Source: Tritrichomonas musculus (lineage: Eukaryota; Parabasalia; Tritrichomonadida; Tritrichomonadidae). From it: a stretch of DNA of 64,000 bases. The stretch covers positions 8,556,001 through 8,620,000 of the forward strand of contig JAPFFF010000001.1 of the NCBI GenBank assembly GCA_039105265.1, read 5' to 3'. The position numbers and the translations under genes were made by a program. Shown here piece after piece: positions 50,031 through 60,650 of the stretch (within the stretch, counting starts at the first letter, position 1; the number at the start of each line of letters is the position of its first letter). Under the pieces are notes generated by a model that saw only the letters and a list, made by a program, of their open reading frames with translations, was not told the origin of the DNA and made no database searches.

Positions 50031-51170
50031 TTAATTTTGTTCTGTATTACACCATCCTGGTTTGAAATTGACACAATTGATTTTATCGCATCCTTTACAC
50101 CAACTTAAATCAGTATTATTTGATCTGAAAACAATGACAAGGCAAATCATGAATAATGTGGACATAACAGGGAAGGCAATTAGAGATATAATGCCATGTA
50201 TGACGGCCGCATTCTTCCCAAAGTTCAAATTTGGAGTAAGCATGAGACCTGTAAGAACGCCCATAATTAAGCCACCAATATGAGAAAAGTTGTCAACAAA
50301 TGGGAAAAGACCAAAAACAATCAAAACAACTATAAAAACAATGATTGTAATAAGATTAAGAATAGGATGCTTGTCAATTTTCCAAGAGGCAATCAGATCA
50401 CAAATCATGACACCTAATAACCCGATAATTGAACCTGTAGTTCCAGCCGAAATTGCCCTAGGAATAAAAATGCATGAGAGGATATATCCATAAACACCAC
50501 ATACCATAAACGTGAGCATCATTCGATAAAAACCTGTATCCCTTTCAATCTTTCTTTCATATATTAAAATAACTATAGATATGATGCACATTATAATTCC
50601 GTTTTGAAGAAATATAGCTGAAAATAATCTCCACCAGTCTCCATCAACAATCATAGGCCCAAACTTTGCACCAAGTAAAAGTAAAATGTCATCTCCTGGC
50701 CCACCTAAAGGATTATCGTTACTAAAAATATTTTTTATTTGGCTTAATCCAAATTGGTATAGTTCAGCGATCATAATGAGAACCATAATTATAATAACAC
50801 CAACAGTCCAAATTATGGGTGAAGGAGCATCTAAATTGACAAGAGGGATTTCTTCTTCATCTTCCTCAACTTGTCTGTTGGTTGTTGGGACGCGCTGTGG
50901 TCTGCTTGGTTTCGTTGCTGTTGTTGTTGTCGTTCGCGTTTTTGTATATGGAGTATTTGATCGAAAGTTAGTTGCTACGTCATCTGTTGGATATTCATTC
51001 CACCAGTTAACGTCTGATTTACCACCATTCATTGGGGTAATAAAGCTTCCTTTCGTTTTTTTTCTGTTTGTGTTATAATTTGATTGATCGTCATCACGCA
51101 AATTTCCAACACTACCCATTAATTCATGGTAGTTGTAGGCTTGGCTGCTGTCTTCCGATTCGCTATCCAT
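50031..51170 (-). CDS. Rhomboid-family membrane protein, probably catalytically inactive
   Basis: A 379-residue protein. The first 120 residues are cytosolic, polar and Thr/Arg-rich. A hydrophobic segment (VGVIIIMVLIMIAELYQF) is followed by a rhomboid core: GAKFGPMIVDGDWWRLFSAI, six more helices, AISAGTTGSIIGLLGVMICD and DNFSHIGGLIMGVLTGL. The WWR motif and the histidine helix (NFSHIGG) are kept, but the catalytic GxSG reads GTTG with Thr for Ser, and the usual His after WRxxT (LxHxGxxH) is a Gln (FLQNG). It is therefore likely a pseudoprotease of iRhom/derlin-like function, acting in ER or Golgi membranes; a threonine nucleophile cannot be excluded. Confidence 0.85.
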   Translation of the reverse strand: MDSESEDSSQAYNYHELMGSVGNLRDDDQSNYNTNRKKTKGSFITPMNGGKSDVNWWNEYPTDDVATNFRSNTPYTKTRTTTTTATKPSRPQRVPTTNRQVEEDEEEIPLVNLDAPSPIIWTVGVIIIMVLIMIAELYQFGLSQIKNIFSNDNPLGGPGDDILLLLGAKFGPMIVDGDWWRLFSAIFLQNGIIMCIISIVILIYERKIERDTGFYRMMLTFMVCGVYGYILSCIFIPRAISAGTTGSIIGLLGVMICDLIASWKIDKHPILNLITIIVFIVVLIVFGLFPFVDNFSHIGGLIMGVLTGLMLTPNLNFGKNAAVIHGIISLIAFPVMSTLFMICLVIVFRSNNTDLSWCKGCDKINCVNFKPGWCNTEQN

Positions 51171-51359
51171 GTTAAAAATTTAAATAAAGTATTGAAAAAA
51201 AAGTTTTTGCTAAACATCACTTTTTGTCAATAAAACGTTTTTGAGAAAAAAAAATAATTTCACGATAATTCTTTAGGATAAAGCAAATATTTCATATAAT
51301 TTAGTTACAATTACAGCATAAATTTAAACGAAACAGACCTCTCAATTATAGTTTGTCTT

Positions 51360-52414
51360 CAGGGATGTTTATCGATAGTGTCCGATAACGGTTAAATACG
51401 TTGCCAATATTATCGATATTATCGGGAGTAGAGTAGAATAACCGATACTATCCGATAATAAATATCATTATCGATAAAAACGGTTTTTATCATGGCCAAT
51501 AATGACCGATATTTTTAACTTTTTTAAGGTAAAGAAAAGATATATACTAGAAATTATGGCTATTTAATTGTTATATAATTATATAAAAGTTATTTTTTCA
51601 AGTAATGACATATAAAAAAGCTTGTATGTACAAATGATCAAATTATTAAAAAAGATTTTTTATATTTCATAGGAAATTACCTTTTATTATAATAAAAGAT
51701 AAGTGATATATTATAATTCTAATAATATTTAAGTATGAAATTTAAAATCAATAAAGATAATTTTATTTTGGCAAAATAATTAAATTTATCAAAAAGTGAA
51801 AACGATAACTTTTTGTAAATTAATAAAATTCTCTCCATTTCTCTAAATATTTTTAGACTTGATATTCTTTTAATAAAAAAAAACGCAAATTATTTTAGTA
51901 GCATTGCATTAATATTTCATTACATATTAAGATTCGTTAATTTGCAAATATGGAAATAATTTAATACTGAGAAGATATGAGGAAATTATCGTCTTATAAC
52001 TTTGTTCTTAATCATAATCTTTTTTTGTTGGCCAATTGGTTCTTTTTTAAAAATTTTGAAAATAATCTTTTTATGTATTAATCAAAAACCTGATTTTTTA
52101 GCTTCTCATTATTATATTGGACATATAATGCACCCTGACCTTATTTCGCTTATTTCAGCATGCACTATTGAAGTACAATTAAAAATATAAAATTCCAAAT
52201 TTTAATCAAAAATGTAAAAAAAAAGTATGGAAATTTTATTATAAAATATCGGAGATTATCGAACCGTAACCGTCCGATAGTGACCAAATATCGGCGGTTT
52301 TGCTTAACGTATTTATCGATAATTATTGGTTATCGAACAAATTTTTATCGATATTATCGGACTATCGATAATGAGCCGATAATCGATATTTATCATCATC
52401 GATCGACAACCCTG
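51360..52414. mobile_element. hAT-like non-autonomous element rich in TATCGATA (1055 bp)
   Basis: Flanked by TTTGTCTT on both sides (51352-51359 and 52415-52422). Ends are CAGGGATGTTTATCGATAG and, inverted, CAGGGTTGTCGATCGATGA. Both terminal 150-250 bp are packed with ATCGATA and CCGATA words in both orientations, e.g. 51370-51490 and 52250-52405. The centre is AT-rich; a 62-codon open stretch (52002-52190) is hydrophobic and probably meaningless. CAGGG ends with an 8-bp duplication are classic hAT. Confidence 0.82.
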
Positions 52415-52599
52415 TTTGTCTTATCGTGGAAAATGAAAAATACTTTTAAAAAACATAGTTTTTTGCTAATTTTTTTAATAATTTTTTAATCGTTTAAAAA
52501 GATGTACTAAAGCCAACTTTTTTCAATGCATTTTATTTTAATTCTAAAATATCGTTATCTCAATAAATTTTATAAATTATTAATTTTAAATATAGGTGG

Positions 52600-52735
52600 A
52601 CTCGAACTTGATCTCCTAAAAAGTCGTAAATAGGACTTAAAGTCTAAAAAGTTTATCTCAAAAAATCTTTAATTTGATTTAAAGTCTAAAAAGTTTATCT
52701 CAAAAAATCTTTAATTTAATTTTAAGTCTAAAAAG
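52600..52735. repeat. Tandem repeat of about 46 bp
   Basis: The unit AAAGTCTAAAAAGTTTATCT followed by CAAAAAATCTTTAATTTGAT is present twice in full and partly a third time (ending AAGTCTAAAAAGTTTGGG). Non-coding. Confidence 0.75.
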
Positions 52736-52744
52736 TTTGGGAAT

Positions 52745-52862
52745 TATTTATGTGCACCCAAAATGCACCCCGGCCAAATAGGTATTCAAAAAATGCACCC
52801 CAAATCGGTTTTGCACCCAAATTTTATTATTGCACCTATTTTGCACCCAAATAAACTAAATA
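52745..52862. repeat. Cluster of TGCACCC words
   Basis: TGCACC(C) occurs six times within about 100 bases (GTGCACCCAAAATGCACCCC ... TTGCACCCAAA ... TTGCACCTATTTTGCACCC), in a locally C-rich island inside AT-rich DNA. The words CCAAATAGGT and ACCTATTTTG are partly inverted copies, so it may be the remnant of a small element. No coding capacity. Confidence 0.5.
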
Positions 52863-53365
52863 AAAAGTGGCTTTCTTATACAAAATTTTTCTATCTTCAT
52901 TTCTAACTTTTTTGGCTCAAAATCCTTTATAAAGTATTTTATTTCTGGTAATTTGCTTTGTTTACCGTGGAATCGATTGTTCTGTCTCTTTTTCATCCTT
53001 TTTTTTGCAAATATTCAAATATTATATAATTTTCATAATAATTCAATTTATTGGTTTAAAATGATTGTTTATAATATACTTAATTATTCTGTCATATGAA
53101 AATTTAGAAGCTAGCTGAGAGTAAAAAAATATTTGTGTTTTAAAATTGTTATAATCTACCTCAGAATATATTGAAAGAATAAAAAAAAATCCATATTTTG
53201 AATACTCTGATTTGAATGCTCTCACAAAAATATAAAATTTGATATAAATATTAATTTTAAACGGATATTTAAGATTTTAAAACGATTTTCTTAAAGAACA
53301 AAGTGAGATTAATATCAAGCAAAGATGCAGAATGAGGCTTGATATTATAAATTTATTTTAGTATA

Positions 53366-53836
53366 ATAATTTTTTTGTTTTTTCAATTTTTTTTTTATAT
53401 AATTTAAAACGATCAACTAAAAAATACTCAAAAAATAAAAAGATCAATTAAATTATTAATAAATCATTATGTAGATATAAATTGTTATAACCTTTTTTTT
53501 GTTTTTTCAATTTTTTTTTATATAATTTAAAACGATCAACTAAAAAATACTCAAAAAATAAAAAGATCAATTAAATTATTAATAAATCATTATGTAGATA
53601 TAAATTGTTATAACCTTTTTTTTGTTTTTTCAATTTTTTTTATATAATTTAAAACGATCAACTAAAAAATACTCAAAAAATAAAAAGATCAATTAAATTA
53701 TTAATGATTCATTATGTAGATATAAATTGTTATAACCTTTTTTTTGTTTTTTCAATTTTTTATATAATTTAAAACGATCAACTAAAAAATACTCAAAAAA
53801 TAAAAAGATCAATTAAATTATTAATAAATCATCATT
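53366..53836. repeat. Four tandem copies of a 120-123-bp unit
   Basis: AAAACGATCAACTAAAAAAT occurs at 53406, 53529, 53651 and 53771, each within a longer near-identical unit that includes a T run, TATATAATTT, GATCAATTAAATTATTAAT and a conserved CATTATGTAGATATAAATTG. Copies differ mainly in the length of the T run, which shrinks from left to right. The rest of 52863-54026 is AT-rich and shows no gene. Confidence 0.9.
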
Positions 53837-54014
53837 TAGATGTGGAATATAGTGAAAATTTTTTATTTTTTTTCAAAATTTCTTTTTTCTTGATATTAAA
53901 AACGTATTTATTAGAAAAAAATCAATTTTGAATAATTTACAAAAAAAATTATATAAGTTTCTTCAAAATTGAATAATGTCTTCAAAAATGAGTACTTTTT
54001 AGTCTCTTATTATT

Positions 54015-54019
54015 TCACT
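54015..54019 (+). promoter_or_regulatory. Initiator-like TCACT
   Basis: TCACTTTAAAAA runs directly into the ATG at 54027, matching the trichomonad initiator pattern. Confidence 0.5.
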
Positions 54020-54026
54020 TTAAAAA

Positions 54027-55226
54027 ATGGATATTTACAAAGAACAAAGTTACTCCAAAGATATTAGTTTAAAATTCGATGAAATAAATGTGTTTTTTGG
54101 TGAAAAAGATTACACATCAAACTTTAATCGCATCGAAATTTTTCAGAAAATAGAAGAAGAACTTAAAAATATTGATGTCATTTACAAAACAAAAAATTAT
54201 AAATTAATTCATGATATGATAATGCAGATTTTACTTTTTTTAAATTCAGAAAATTATGAATTTGAAGATAATGATGAAAATTTTATTCTTTTTTTTATTC
54301 AAAAATCTCAATTATTAACCAATTTAACTGAATTTTTCGAAACAAATAATGAAAATTTTATTTTATCTATATTTCATTTTTTTATCTCTTTATCAGTGTT
54401 ATCGGGTGATTATATCGATTTTTTGATTCCTCATTTTAAAAATATTGAGTTTATAATTGTTTTTTTAAAAAAGAATATAAATTCAACAAAAATTTTATCT
54501 AATTTTTACATATTATTAGGAGTTTTTTGTGAATATTCAGAAATATATCGTTTAAATCTTATTAATTCGAATTTTTTTTCTTTTAATAATTTTGTTTTTC
54601 AAAATTTTAATAAACTTCAAAGTTTAATTTTTTTTTCTAAATTTTTTCAAGATATATCGGATGACTTAGATCTAAATGCAGCATTTCAGGAATTCCAACA
54701 ATTTTTTTCTCTTTTAAAAGTTTTTTTTAATGGTCTTATTATTAAGAATTTTAATTCAACTCTGCCAAATCCAAAAAGTTTTAAATACGAATCAAAAATA
54801 TCATTTTTGATAATAAATCTATTTCGAAATTGTTATTTATCTTCACAAATTAAATCAATTTTTATTTCAGAAAATATTTCTCTATTTATTCAAGATCAAC
54901 TTTGTTATTTTGATTCTAATAATATTTTTTTTCAAAAAATTATATCAGATTGCATTGATGTTATAGAAATAAGTTATCCTATTCAAAACATACAAAAATT
55001 CGTTCAATTTTATAATAAACTTTTTGAATTTATAAATGTTCTACCTTTTTCAAAAAAATCATTATTATTTAAATCATTTGTATCGATCATATACAAATCA
55101 AGCGATCCTATCATTTATAAAATTATCCCAGAGATTACTTCTGAACTTCGAGATTATTCTAATTCTGAAATTTATTTTGGTGAAGATATTGATAACTTCA
55201 TCGCAAAAATATGTCAAAATGAATAA
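54027..55226 (+). CDS. Hypothetical helical-repeat protein, 399 aa
   Basis: A Phe/Ile/Asn/Ser-rich protein without signal peptide, predicted almost entirely helical. The pattern of paired amphipathic helices (ILSIFHFFISLSVLSGDYID, FYILLGVFCEYSEIYRLNLI) recalls armadillo/HEAT-type trichomonad proteins of unknown role. Codon use is very AT-rich, more than in the conserved genes of the window. The start is supported by the initiator-like TCACT. No function assigned. Confidence 0.7.
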   Translation: MDIYKEQSYSKDISLKFDEINVFFGEKDYTSNFNRIEIFQKIEEELKNIDVIYKTKNYKLIHDMIMQILLFLNSENYEFEDNDENFILFFIQKSQLLTNLTEFFETNNENFILSIFHFFISLSVLSGDYIDFLIPHFKNIEFIIVFLKKNINSTKILSNFYILLGVFCEYSEIYRLNLINSNFFSFNNFVFQNFNKLQSLIFFSKFFQDISDDLDLNAAFQEFQQFFSLLKVFFNGLIIKNFNSTLPNPKSFKYESKISFLIINLFRNCYLSSQIKSIFISENISLFIQDQLCYFDSNNIFFQKIISDCIDVIEISYPIQNIQKFVQFYNKLFEFINVLPFSKKSLLFKSFVSIIYKSSDPIIYKIIPEITSELRDYSNSEIYFGEDIDNFIAKICQNE

Positions 55227-55674
55227 GTCAATGGTTTTTTACATTCAATAAAATCCTTTTTTATATTAAAAAAAAAACTATTATATAAATGTACTTTGAT
55301 TTTATCATTAAACAGCATTCAACTATTTGATGTTTTTCATATCACATTTCCAAATATTTGGAAATCGACCTTTTAGTGAATGCTTTTATGAATAAAGTAT
55401 GTGCATATTATAATTAAGAGAATTACAAATACTCTAAGCTTAAATTTGATTCTATAACATACTTTTCACCTAAAAACTATTGTTTTTTTTTTGTTTTTGT
55501 TTTTGTTTTTTTTTTTTTTTTTTTGGTTGAGTTGTGTTTTGTTTTTGTTTTTTTAAAACTTTTTGAAAGCGTTTATATAAACAACACCACTTTTTGAACG
55601 CAGTTCAAAAAGAATCTAGTAAAAACTAAGAATAGATATTTTTAATATATTTTTTTTCAAAGTAGGACATGATA
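55227..55674. other. Intergenic region with T/G tracts and inverted repeat
   Basis: Contains long T tracts broken by G (55480-55550), then CTTTTTGAAAGCGTTTATATA and a perfect 10-bp inverted repeat with 3-base loop at 55590-55612 (CTTTTTGAAC/GTTCAAAAAG). No gene follows on either side at promoter distance, so the signals may belong to a lost gene or element. Confidence 0.5.
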
Positions 55675-56064
55675 TAGTTAATATATAGCATTATATTGAT
55701 AATGTATAGGATTGTATTTATAATGTATAGGATTGTATTGATAATGTATAGCATTATACTGATAATAAACTTCAATACGATGTTAGTTTATTGAATTATA
55801 ATGTTAGTATGCTTCAATATAATGTAAATGTACTACATTAAAATGATAATGTACTTCATTATGATGTTAATATACTGTATTATGATGTTAGTTTATTGGA
55901 TTATAATGTTAATATGATATAATATATTGAATATGTACTGCATTATGATGTTAGATTATTGAATTATAATGTTTATATACTTCATTATAATGTTAATATT
56001 CTTCAATACAATGTTAATATATCAAACAAATATTAAATATAATGTTGATATATTGAAAATCATA
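55675..56064. repeat. Degenerate 21-bp minisatellite, left cluster
   Basis: Copies of a unit like TATAATGTTAATATACTTCAT follow one another with substitutions and some 15-bp variants (GATAATGTATAGGATTGTAT). It is the same family as the cluster at 57289-58210 and more decayed. Confidence 0.75.
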
Positions 56065-57288
56065 TATGATAAGCTAAGGTCTCTTGACGACCTACAAATC
56101 ATATCAGCCCCTATTATTTCTCTAACGGTTTCTGAAAAAAAATTGTTTTATTCATCTACTGGTTCTTAATGATCTCATTATATTTATGATCTACTACTTC
56201 CATAATACCTTTAGGAAAAAATGTGCTGAGAATATTTATTAAATTTGTGTAGTATTAATCATAGTAACTTGAGCAAAGGCAATCAAATTGTTATTGAAAC
56301 AAAGTGATGATGGAATATAAAAATATTGAGTTGTTAAACTTTCACCCTGATCATATTCCACATAAATCTGTAATATCTTTTGAGATACTGTGCCCTGATA
56401 TATTTTATTGAATGAAAAAAAAAAGATAACCGTGAAAAATAAATGTCCTGCTGAAAAGTGAAGCTGTATTACCTCACTAGAATAGATAAATGCATATTCG
56501 TTTGTATTTGATTAACTAGTTGTATTTGATTATTCTCTTTGATGGAATATAATCTGGTTTCAAAAGCTGCTTTTATTCTTTAAGCTCGTACTCTCTGTCT
56601 CTTATTTTTTAATTCTGCCTTTGAGTAAATCTAAAGCTTCGTTTGTCCTCTCAATAGTGGAATATAAAGTATTTTTTTTTTTGTAATTTGTTCTTCTTTT
56701 ATATGTGAGTTTTCTGCAATTTGGTTTATATTTTTTTGATTTCATAAATGCTATATACAGGCAAAATCATTAATGCTTAATTTCATACTGCCGATTCCAC
56801 CAACTCTTAAGATAATATGATTAGTGGTAGTGATTATTTTGATAGATGCACTAGAAAGATCTCAGTGCCCTCATAACTAGATATAGCACTATTTGATATA
56901 TGAAAATCTGTTAATATTTCTTTATGCTAAATTAAGTGAATATTCACTAACTTTCATGATGATAAGTAATTCATGGATAACGACTTGAGAATAACAATCT
57001 GGGATTAGTAGTCTTCTAAAATAAATCTAATAAAAACTATCAGGAATTAGAAAGAATAAAAGTTAACTTGAATATAAATATAGTAAGATGCCGCTAAAGA
57101 CATTGAGAATGCAAATTAAACGTTCTATTCGAAGATAAAAACGGTTAATAATTGAAAAAGCTAATATACCATTTCTGAATTTTTTGTGCACTTTTGTTTT
57201 TTTATAAAGTTGAATTTGCATTTTTTATTCAAAAAGTGTGGACCTTTCTGGTTAGGTAACTAGCAAGCCTTGCCCAAAAAACTTACTC
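56065..57288. other. Unassigned region between two minisatellite clusters
   Basis: 1.2 kb of less AT-rich, non-repetitive DNA without a convincing open frame on either strand. It is possibly an old insertion or a decayed gene between two parts of one array. I recognise nothing in it. Confidence 0.35.
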
Positions 57289-58210
57289 AAATGTTAATAT
57301 ACTTCATTGCAATGTTAATATACTGCATCATAATGAAAATATACTGCATCATAATGTTAATATACATCATTATTATGTTAATATACTGCATTATGATGTC
57401 AATGTACAGTATCATGATGCTAGATTATTGAATTATGATGTTAATATATTAAATTATAGAGTTAATACATTGTATTATGATGTTAGATTATTGTATTATA
57501 TTGTTAATATATTGCATTATAATGTTAATACATTGCATAATAATGTTAATACATTGCATAATAATGTTAATATACTGCATCATAATGATAATACATTGCA
57601 TAATAATGCTAATATACATCATTATTATGTTAATATACATTATTATGATGTTAATATACTGTATTGTGATGTCAATGTACAGTATCATGATGCTAGATTA
57701 TTGAATTATGATGCTAATATATTAAATTATAATGCTAATGTACATCATTATTATGTTAATATACTTCATTACAATGTTAATATACTGCATTATAATGTTA
57801 ATATACAGCATTATGATGCCAATGTACAGTATCATGATGCTAGAATATTGAATTATGATGTTAATATATTAAATTATAATGTTAATATACTGCATTATAA
57901 TGTTAATATACATCATTATTAAGTTAATATACTTCATCATAATGTTAATATACTGCATTATAATGTTAATATACAGCATTATGATGTCAATGTACAGTAT
58001 CATGATGCTAGAATATTGAATTATAATGTTAATATTCATCATTATTATGTTAATATCCATCATTATTATGTTAATATACATCATTATTATGTTAATATAC
58101 TGCATCATAATGTTAATATACTGCATCATAATGTTAATACATTCTATAATAATGCTAATATACATCATTATTATGTTAATATACTGCATTATGATGTTAA
58201 ATTATTGTTT
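57289..58210. repeat. 21-bp minisatellite, right cluster
   Basis: About 43 copies of a 21-bp unit (ATAATGTTAATATACTGCAT T) with recurring variants (CATCATTATTATG, CAGTATCATGATG, TTGAATTATGATG). Variants recur in blocks of several units, showing higher-order duplication. Because 21 is seven codons, frames stay open over hundreds of bases and give a 7-residue period (YNVNILH-like); such open frames exist on both strands and are not evidence for a protein. The array ends 85 bp before the transposase ATG. Confidence 0.88.
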
Positions 58211-58293
58211 ATTCCATTATATGTTGTAAATTTAACGATAGATTTTGAGCTAAAACAATTTTATATTTAAATAATTTACAAATTATTTATTGA

Positions 58294-60153
58294 ATGAATA
58301 TCCAATTCAAAAAATTGACACAAAAACGTTTAATTTTTAACAAAATGAATATCATAGAAAAGCTTCAACAAAATACTTCATTTAGGCCAAATGGTGCACC
58401 ATTTATTCTCAATTTCAATCAATACAATTACAAATATGTTAAATATTTAAAAAAAACACAACATTTCAAATATGTTTGCGAGAATGGTTATAATAGGCAT
58501 AAAAAAATCGAAGAAAGGTGTCCTGCATATATTTTAGTTTCCTTTGAAGTTGTAAAAAAAACAGAGAATGAAGAAGAAGTTAAGCTTGGACAAATTATAC
58601 AAATGAATGTTCAACATAATTGTATAAAAGAAATAGGAACAACAAATAAGTTTATAAAAGATTCTGAACTCAAAAGCAAAATAGATGAAATTTATTACTC
58701 TCAAATGCCTCGACCAACCCAAAGCCAAATAATAACACAATTGACAAAAAAAATAAACAGTGAAAACAATGAAGAAGAGAGTAAAATACCAATTTCTCAA
58801 AGAATTGTTTATAATCAATGGTCAAAATTAAATAGAGATAACAAAATAAATGATACTGATTTTGGAAAGATAAGACAAACAAATCGTAAAACGGATTTCG
58901 AACTTTTTAAATTCCGTTGTTCAAATTTTCCGGTTGGAAAGAATTTATTTATTTGTTATAGTTCAAAATTTCAACAGTCATTAATTCAAAAATCCTCATT
59001 TATTTTTATCGATGGAACTTTCGATGTTACTCCAGATGGATTTGAACAGGTTTTGGTGCTTTTAGGACGAACTGAACACATGAATATTCCATTGGCTCAT
59101 TTTTTATTACCAAACAAAGAAAAAAAGACTTATGAACTTGCTTTTTTGATGTTTATAAATTCAATTAAAAAAGGATTTCAAAATGGAGCTACTTTTATTA
59201 CAGATTTCGAACTTGGAGAATCAAATGCTGTCAAAAAAATTTTAATGAATGAAACTCATATTTTTCAGTACTGTTATTTTCATTTTTCACAAATAATGAG
59301 AAGGTATTTCGATAAATATCAGAAATTTGAATTTTTAGATAAGTTAAAGAATATCAGTTATTTACTACCATTTATTTCAGAAAGGTTATTAAATACAGTT
59401 ATCAAAGTATTATCTCAATGGGAAATCACAGATCAATTTTCACTTTATTTTGAGTATAATTTTAAAAATAAATATAGGTTCAATGATTGGAATGTTTATA
59501 ATAAAATTAATAAAGATATTATTACAAATAACGTAGCCGAAAGTCATAATGCAAAATTGAAAGATCGAATTGGACATCATCCTACATTAGCAAATTTCGA
59601 AGAAATAATACAACAAATCGAAGAAGAAGATCATCTCAGATACGAATTGAAAGAAATAGATGACACAGAAATAAAAAGAATTGACGAAGATACATTTATA
59701 CAAATTTTTAAAAATTTTATAACAGACTTACGAAGAGCTGGGTACAAACAAAAAAAAAATACAAATTCAGATACAAGTATAGAAAAATATGATCAAAGAT
59801 TAAATAATGAACTTTTATTTGATGATGACAAAAATGAAATAACAGATATAGTAGAAGAAGACGATACAGATGACAAAACTATTATAGAAGAAATAAACGA
59901 ACTGGAAAATGCGCAAGAAATAAGACTAGTTAACGAAGCCTATTCAATACCAAAGGTTCACATCAAAACAATACCTACAGAAGCTCAACAAATACTACAA
60001 GAAAACTTAATCAATTACAGAAATGCTCCAGGACGATCGACAGAAAGAAAAAGAATATTATCAGAAACATTTACCAAAATACAAGAAATTTCACCAAACA
60101 TAACAAAAACTCAGGTTCGTAGTTGGTTTAATAACAATATGAATAAGATTTAG
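58294..60153 (+). CDS. MULE-type transposase with homeodomain-like C-terminus, 619 aa
   Basis: An intact open frame. N-terminal residues 45-110 resemble a FLYWCH/WRKY-like DNA-binding part (FKYVCENGYNRHKKIEERCP with CxxH later at VQHNC). The MULE core has the first Asp in FIFIDGTFDVTP (about 240), the second in TFITDFELGESNAVKKI (about 304), CYFHFSQIMRR (C-x2-H, about 326) and the Glu in NNVAESHNAKL (about 415). An acidic linker follows. Residues about 560-619 end with SPNITKTQVRSWFNNNM, like helix 3 of a homeodomain (QVxxWFxNxR). No stops or frameshifts, so it may be active or recently so, or domesticated. MULEs move by cut and paste with 8-11-bp target duplications; element ends were not found. 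Confidence 0.85.
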   Translation: MNIQFKKLTQKRLIFNKMNIIEKLQQNTSFRPNGAPFILNFNQYNYKYVKYLKKTQHFKYVCENGYNRHKKIEERCPAYILVSFEVVKKTENEEEVKLGQIIQMNVQHNCIKEIGTTNKFIKDSELKSKIDEIYYSQMPRPTQSQIITQLTKKINSENNEEESKIPISQRIVYNQWSKLNRDNKINDTDFGKIRQTNRKTDFELFKFRCSNFPVGKNLFICYSSKFQQSLIQKSSFIFIDGTFDVTPDGFEQVLVLLGRTEHMNIPLAHFLLPNKEKKTYELAFLMFINSIKKGFQNGATFITDFELGESNAVKKILMNETHIFQYCYFHFSQIMRRYFDKYQKFEFLDKLKNISYLLPFISERLLNTVIKVLSQWEITDQFSLYFEYNFKNKYRFNDWNVYNKINKDIITNNVAESHNAKLKDRIGHHPTLANFEEIIQQIEEEDHLRYELKEIDDTEIKRIDEDTFIQIFKNFITDLRRAGYKQKKNTNSDTSIEKYDQRLNNELLFDDDKNEITDIVEEDDTDDKTIIEEINELENAQEIRLVNEAYSIPKVHIKTIPTEAQQILQENLINYRNAPGRSTERKRILSETFTKIQEISPNITKTQVRSWFNNNMNKI

Positions 60154-60650
60154 AATTCTCAATTTTTCAAAATATCTTTTTTTTTTTTTTTTTTCTCTTT
60201 TTTTTAAAAAACTTTACTATTTTATTAACATTTATACAATTTTGAAAGTTCGTTATTATCTACATTTTAATTAAGCTCACTTTTTTTTAATGAAGATTTC
60301 AATAATTTTTTAAGGATGAAAGATTTTATACGATTTATATCAATTTCTAATAACTATTTTTAGTACATTTCTTATTTTGTATAACATTTTAAATAAGTTC
60401 ACTTTTTTATCGAGATTGTTTGATATTTTATAGAAAAAAAAAGAATTGATGAATCTGAAATAAATTTTTAATAATAATTCTGATTGTACTTCTTTGTGAA
60501 TAAATCATTTTCCTTAATTTCACTTTTTTTTTTTTTGTTTTTGATGATTGTCTGAATGGCGGAATGACAAACTATAGAAAAAGTTACACCATTTTTTTCT
60601 GAGGAAAATTCGTTATTCTGACTTTTTGAGTTAATTGAGAAGGCATACAA
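60154..60650. other. AT-rich region after the MULE gene
   Basis: 497 bases with T runs near 60178-60193 and 60525. No gene seen. CTTTTTGAGTT at 60622 is one more copy of the recurring CTTTTTGA word. Confidence 0.4.

Noticed and set aside
52595-52660. tRNA-like T-loop (AGTTCGAGTCC on the minus strand)
   Set aside because: The stem bases on either side do not pair and no D-arm, anticodon arm or acceptor stem can be drawn.
57428-58270. Proteins of 7-residue repeats on either strand
   Set aside because: Frames are open only because the minisatellite unit is 21 bp; both strands are open alike.
57428-60153. Minisatellite as a translated N-terminal extension of the MULE transposase
   Set aside because: The repeat frames end in stops before the transposase ATG at 58294.
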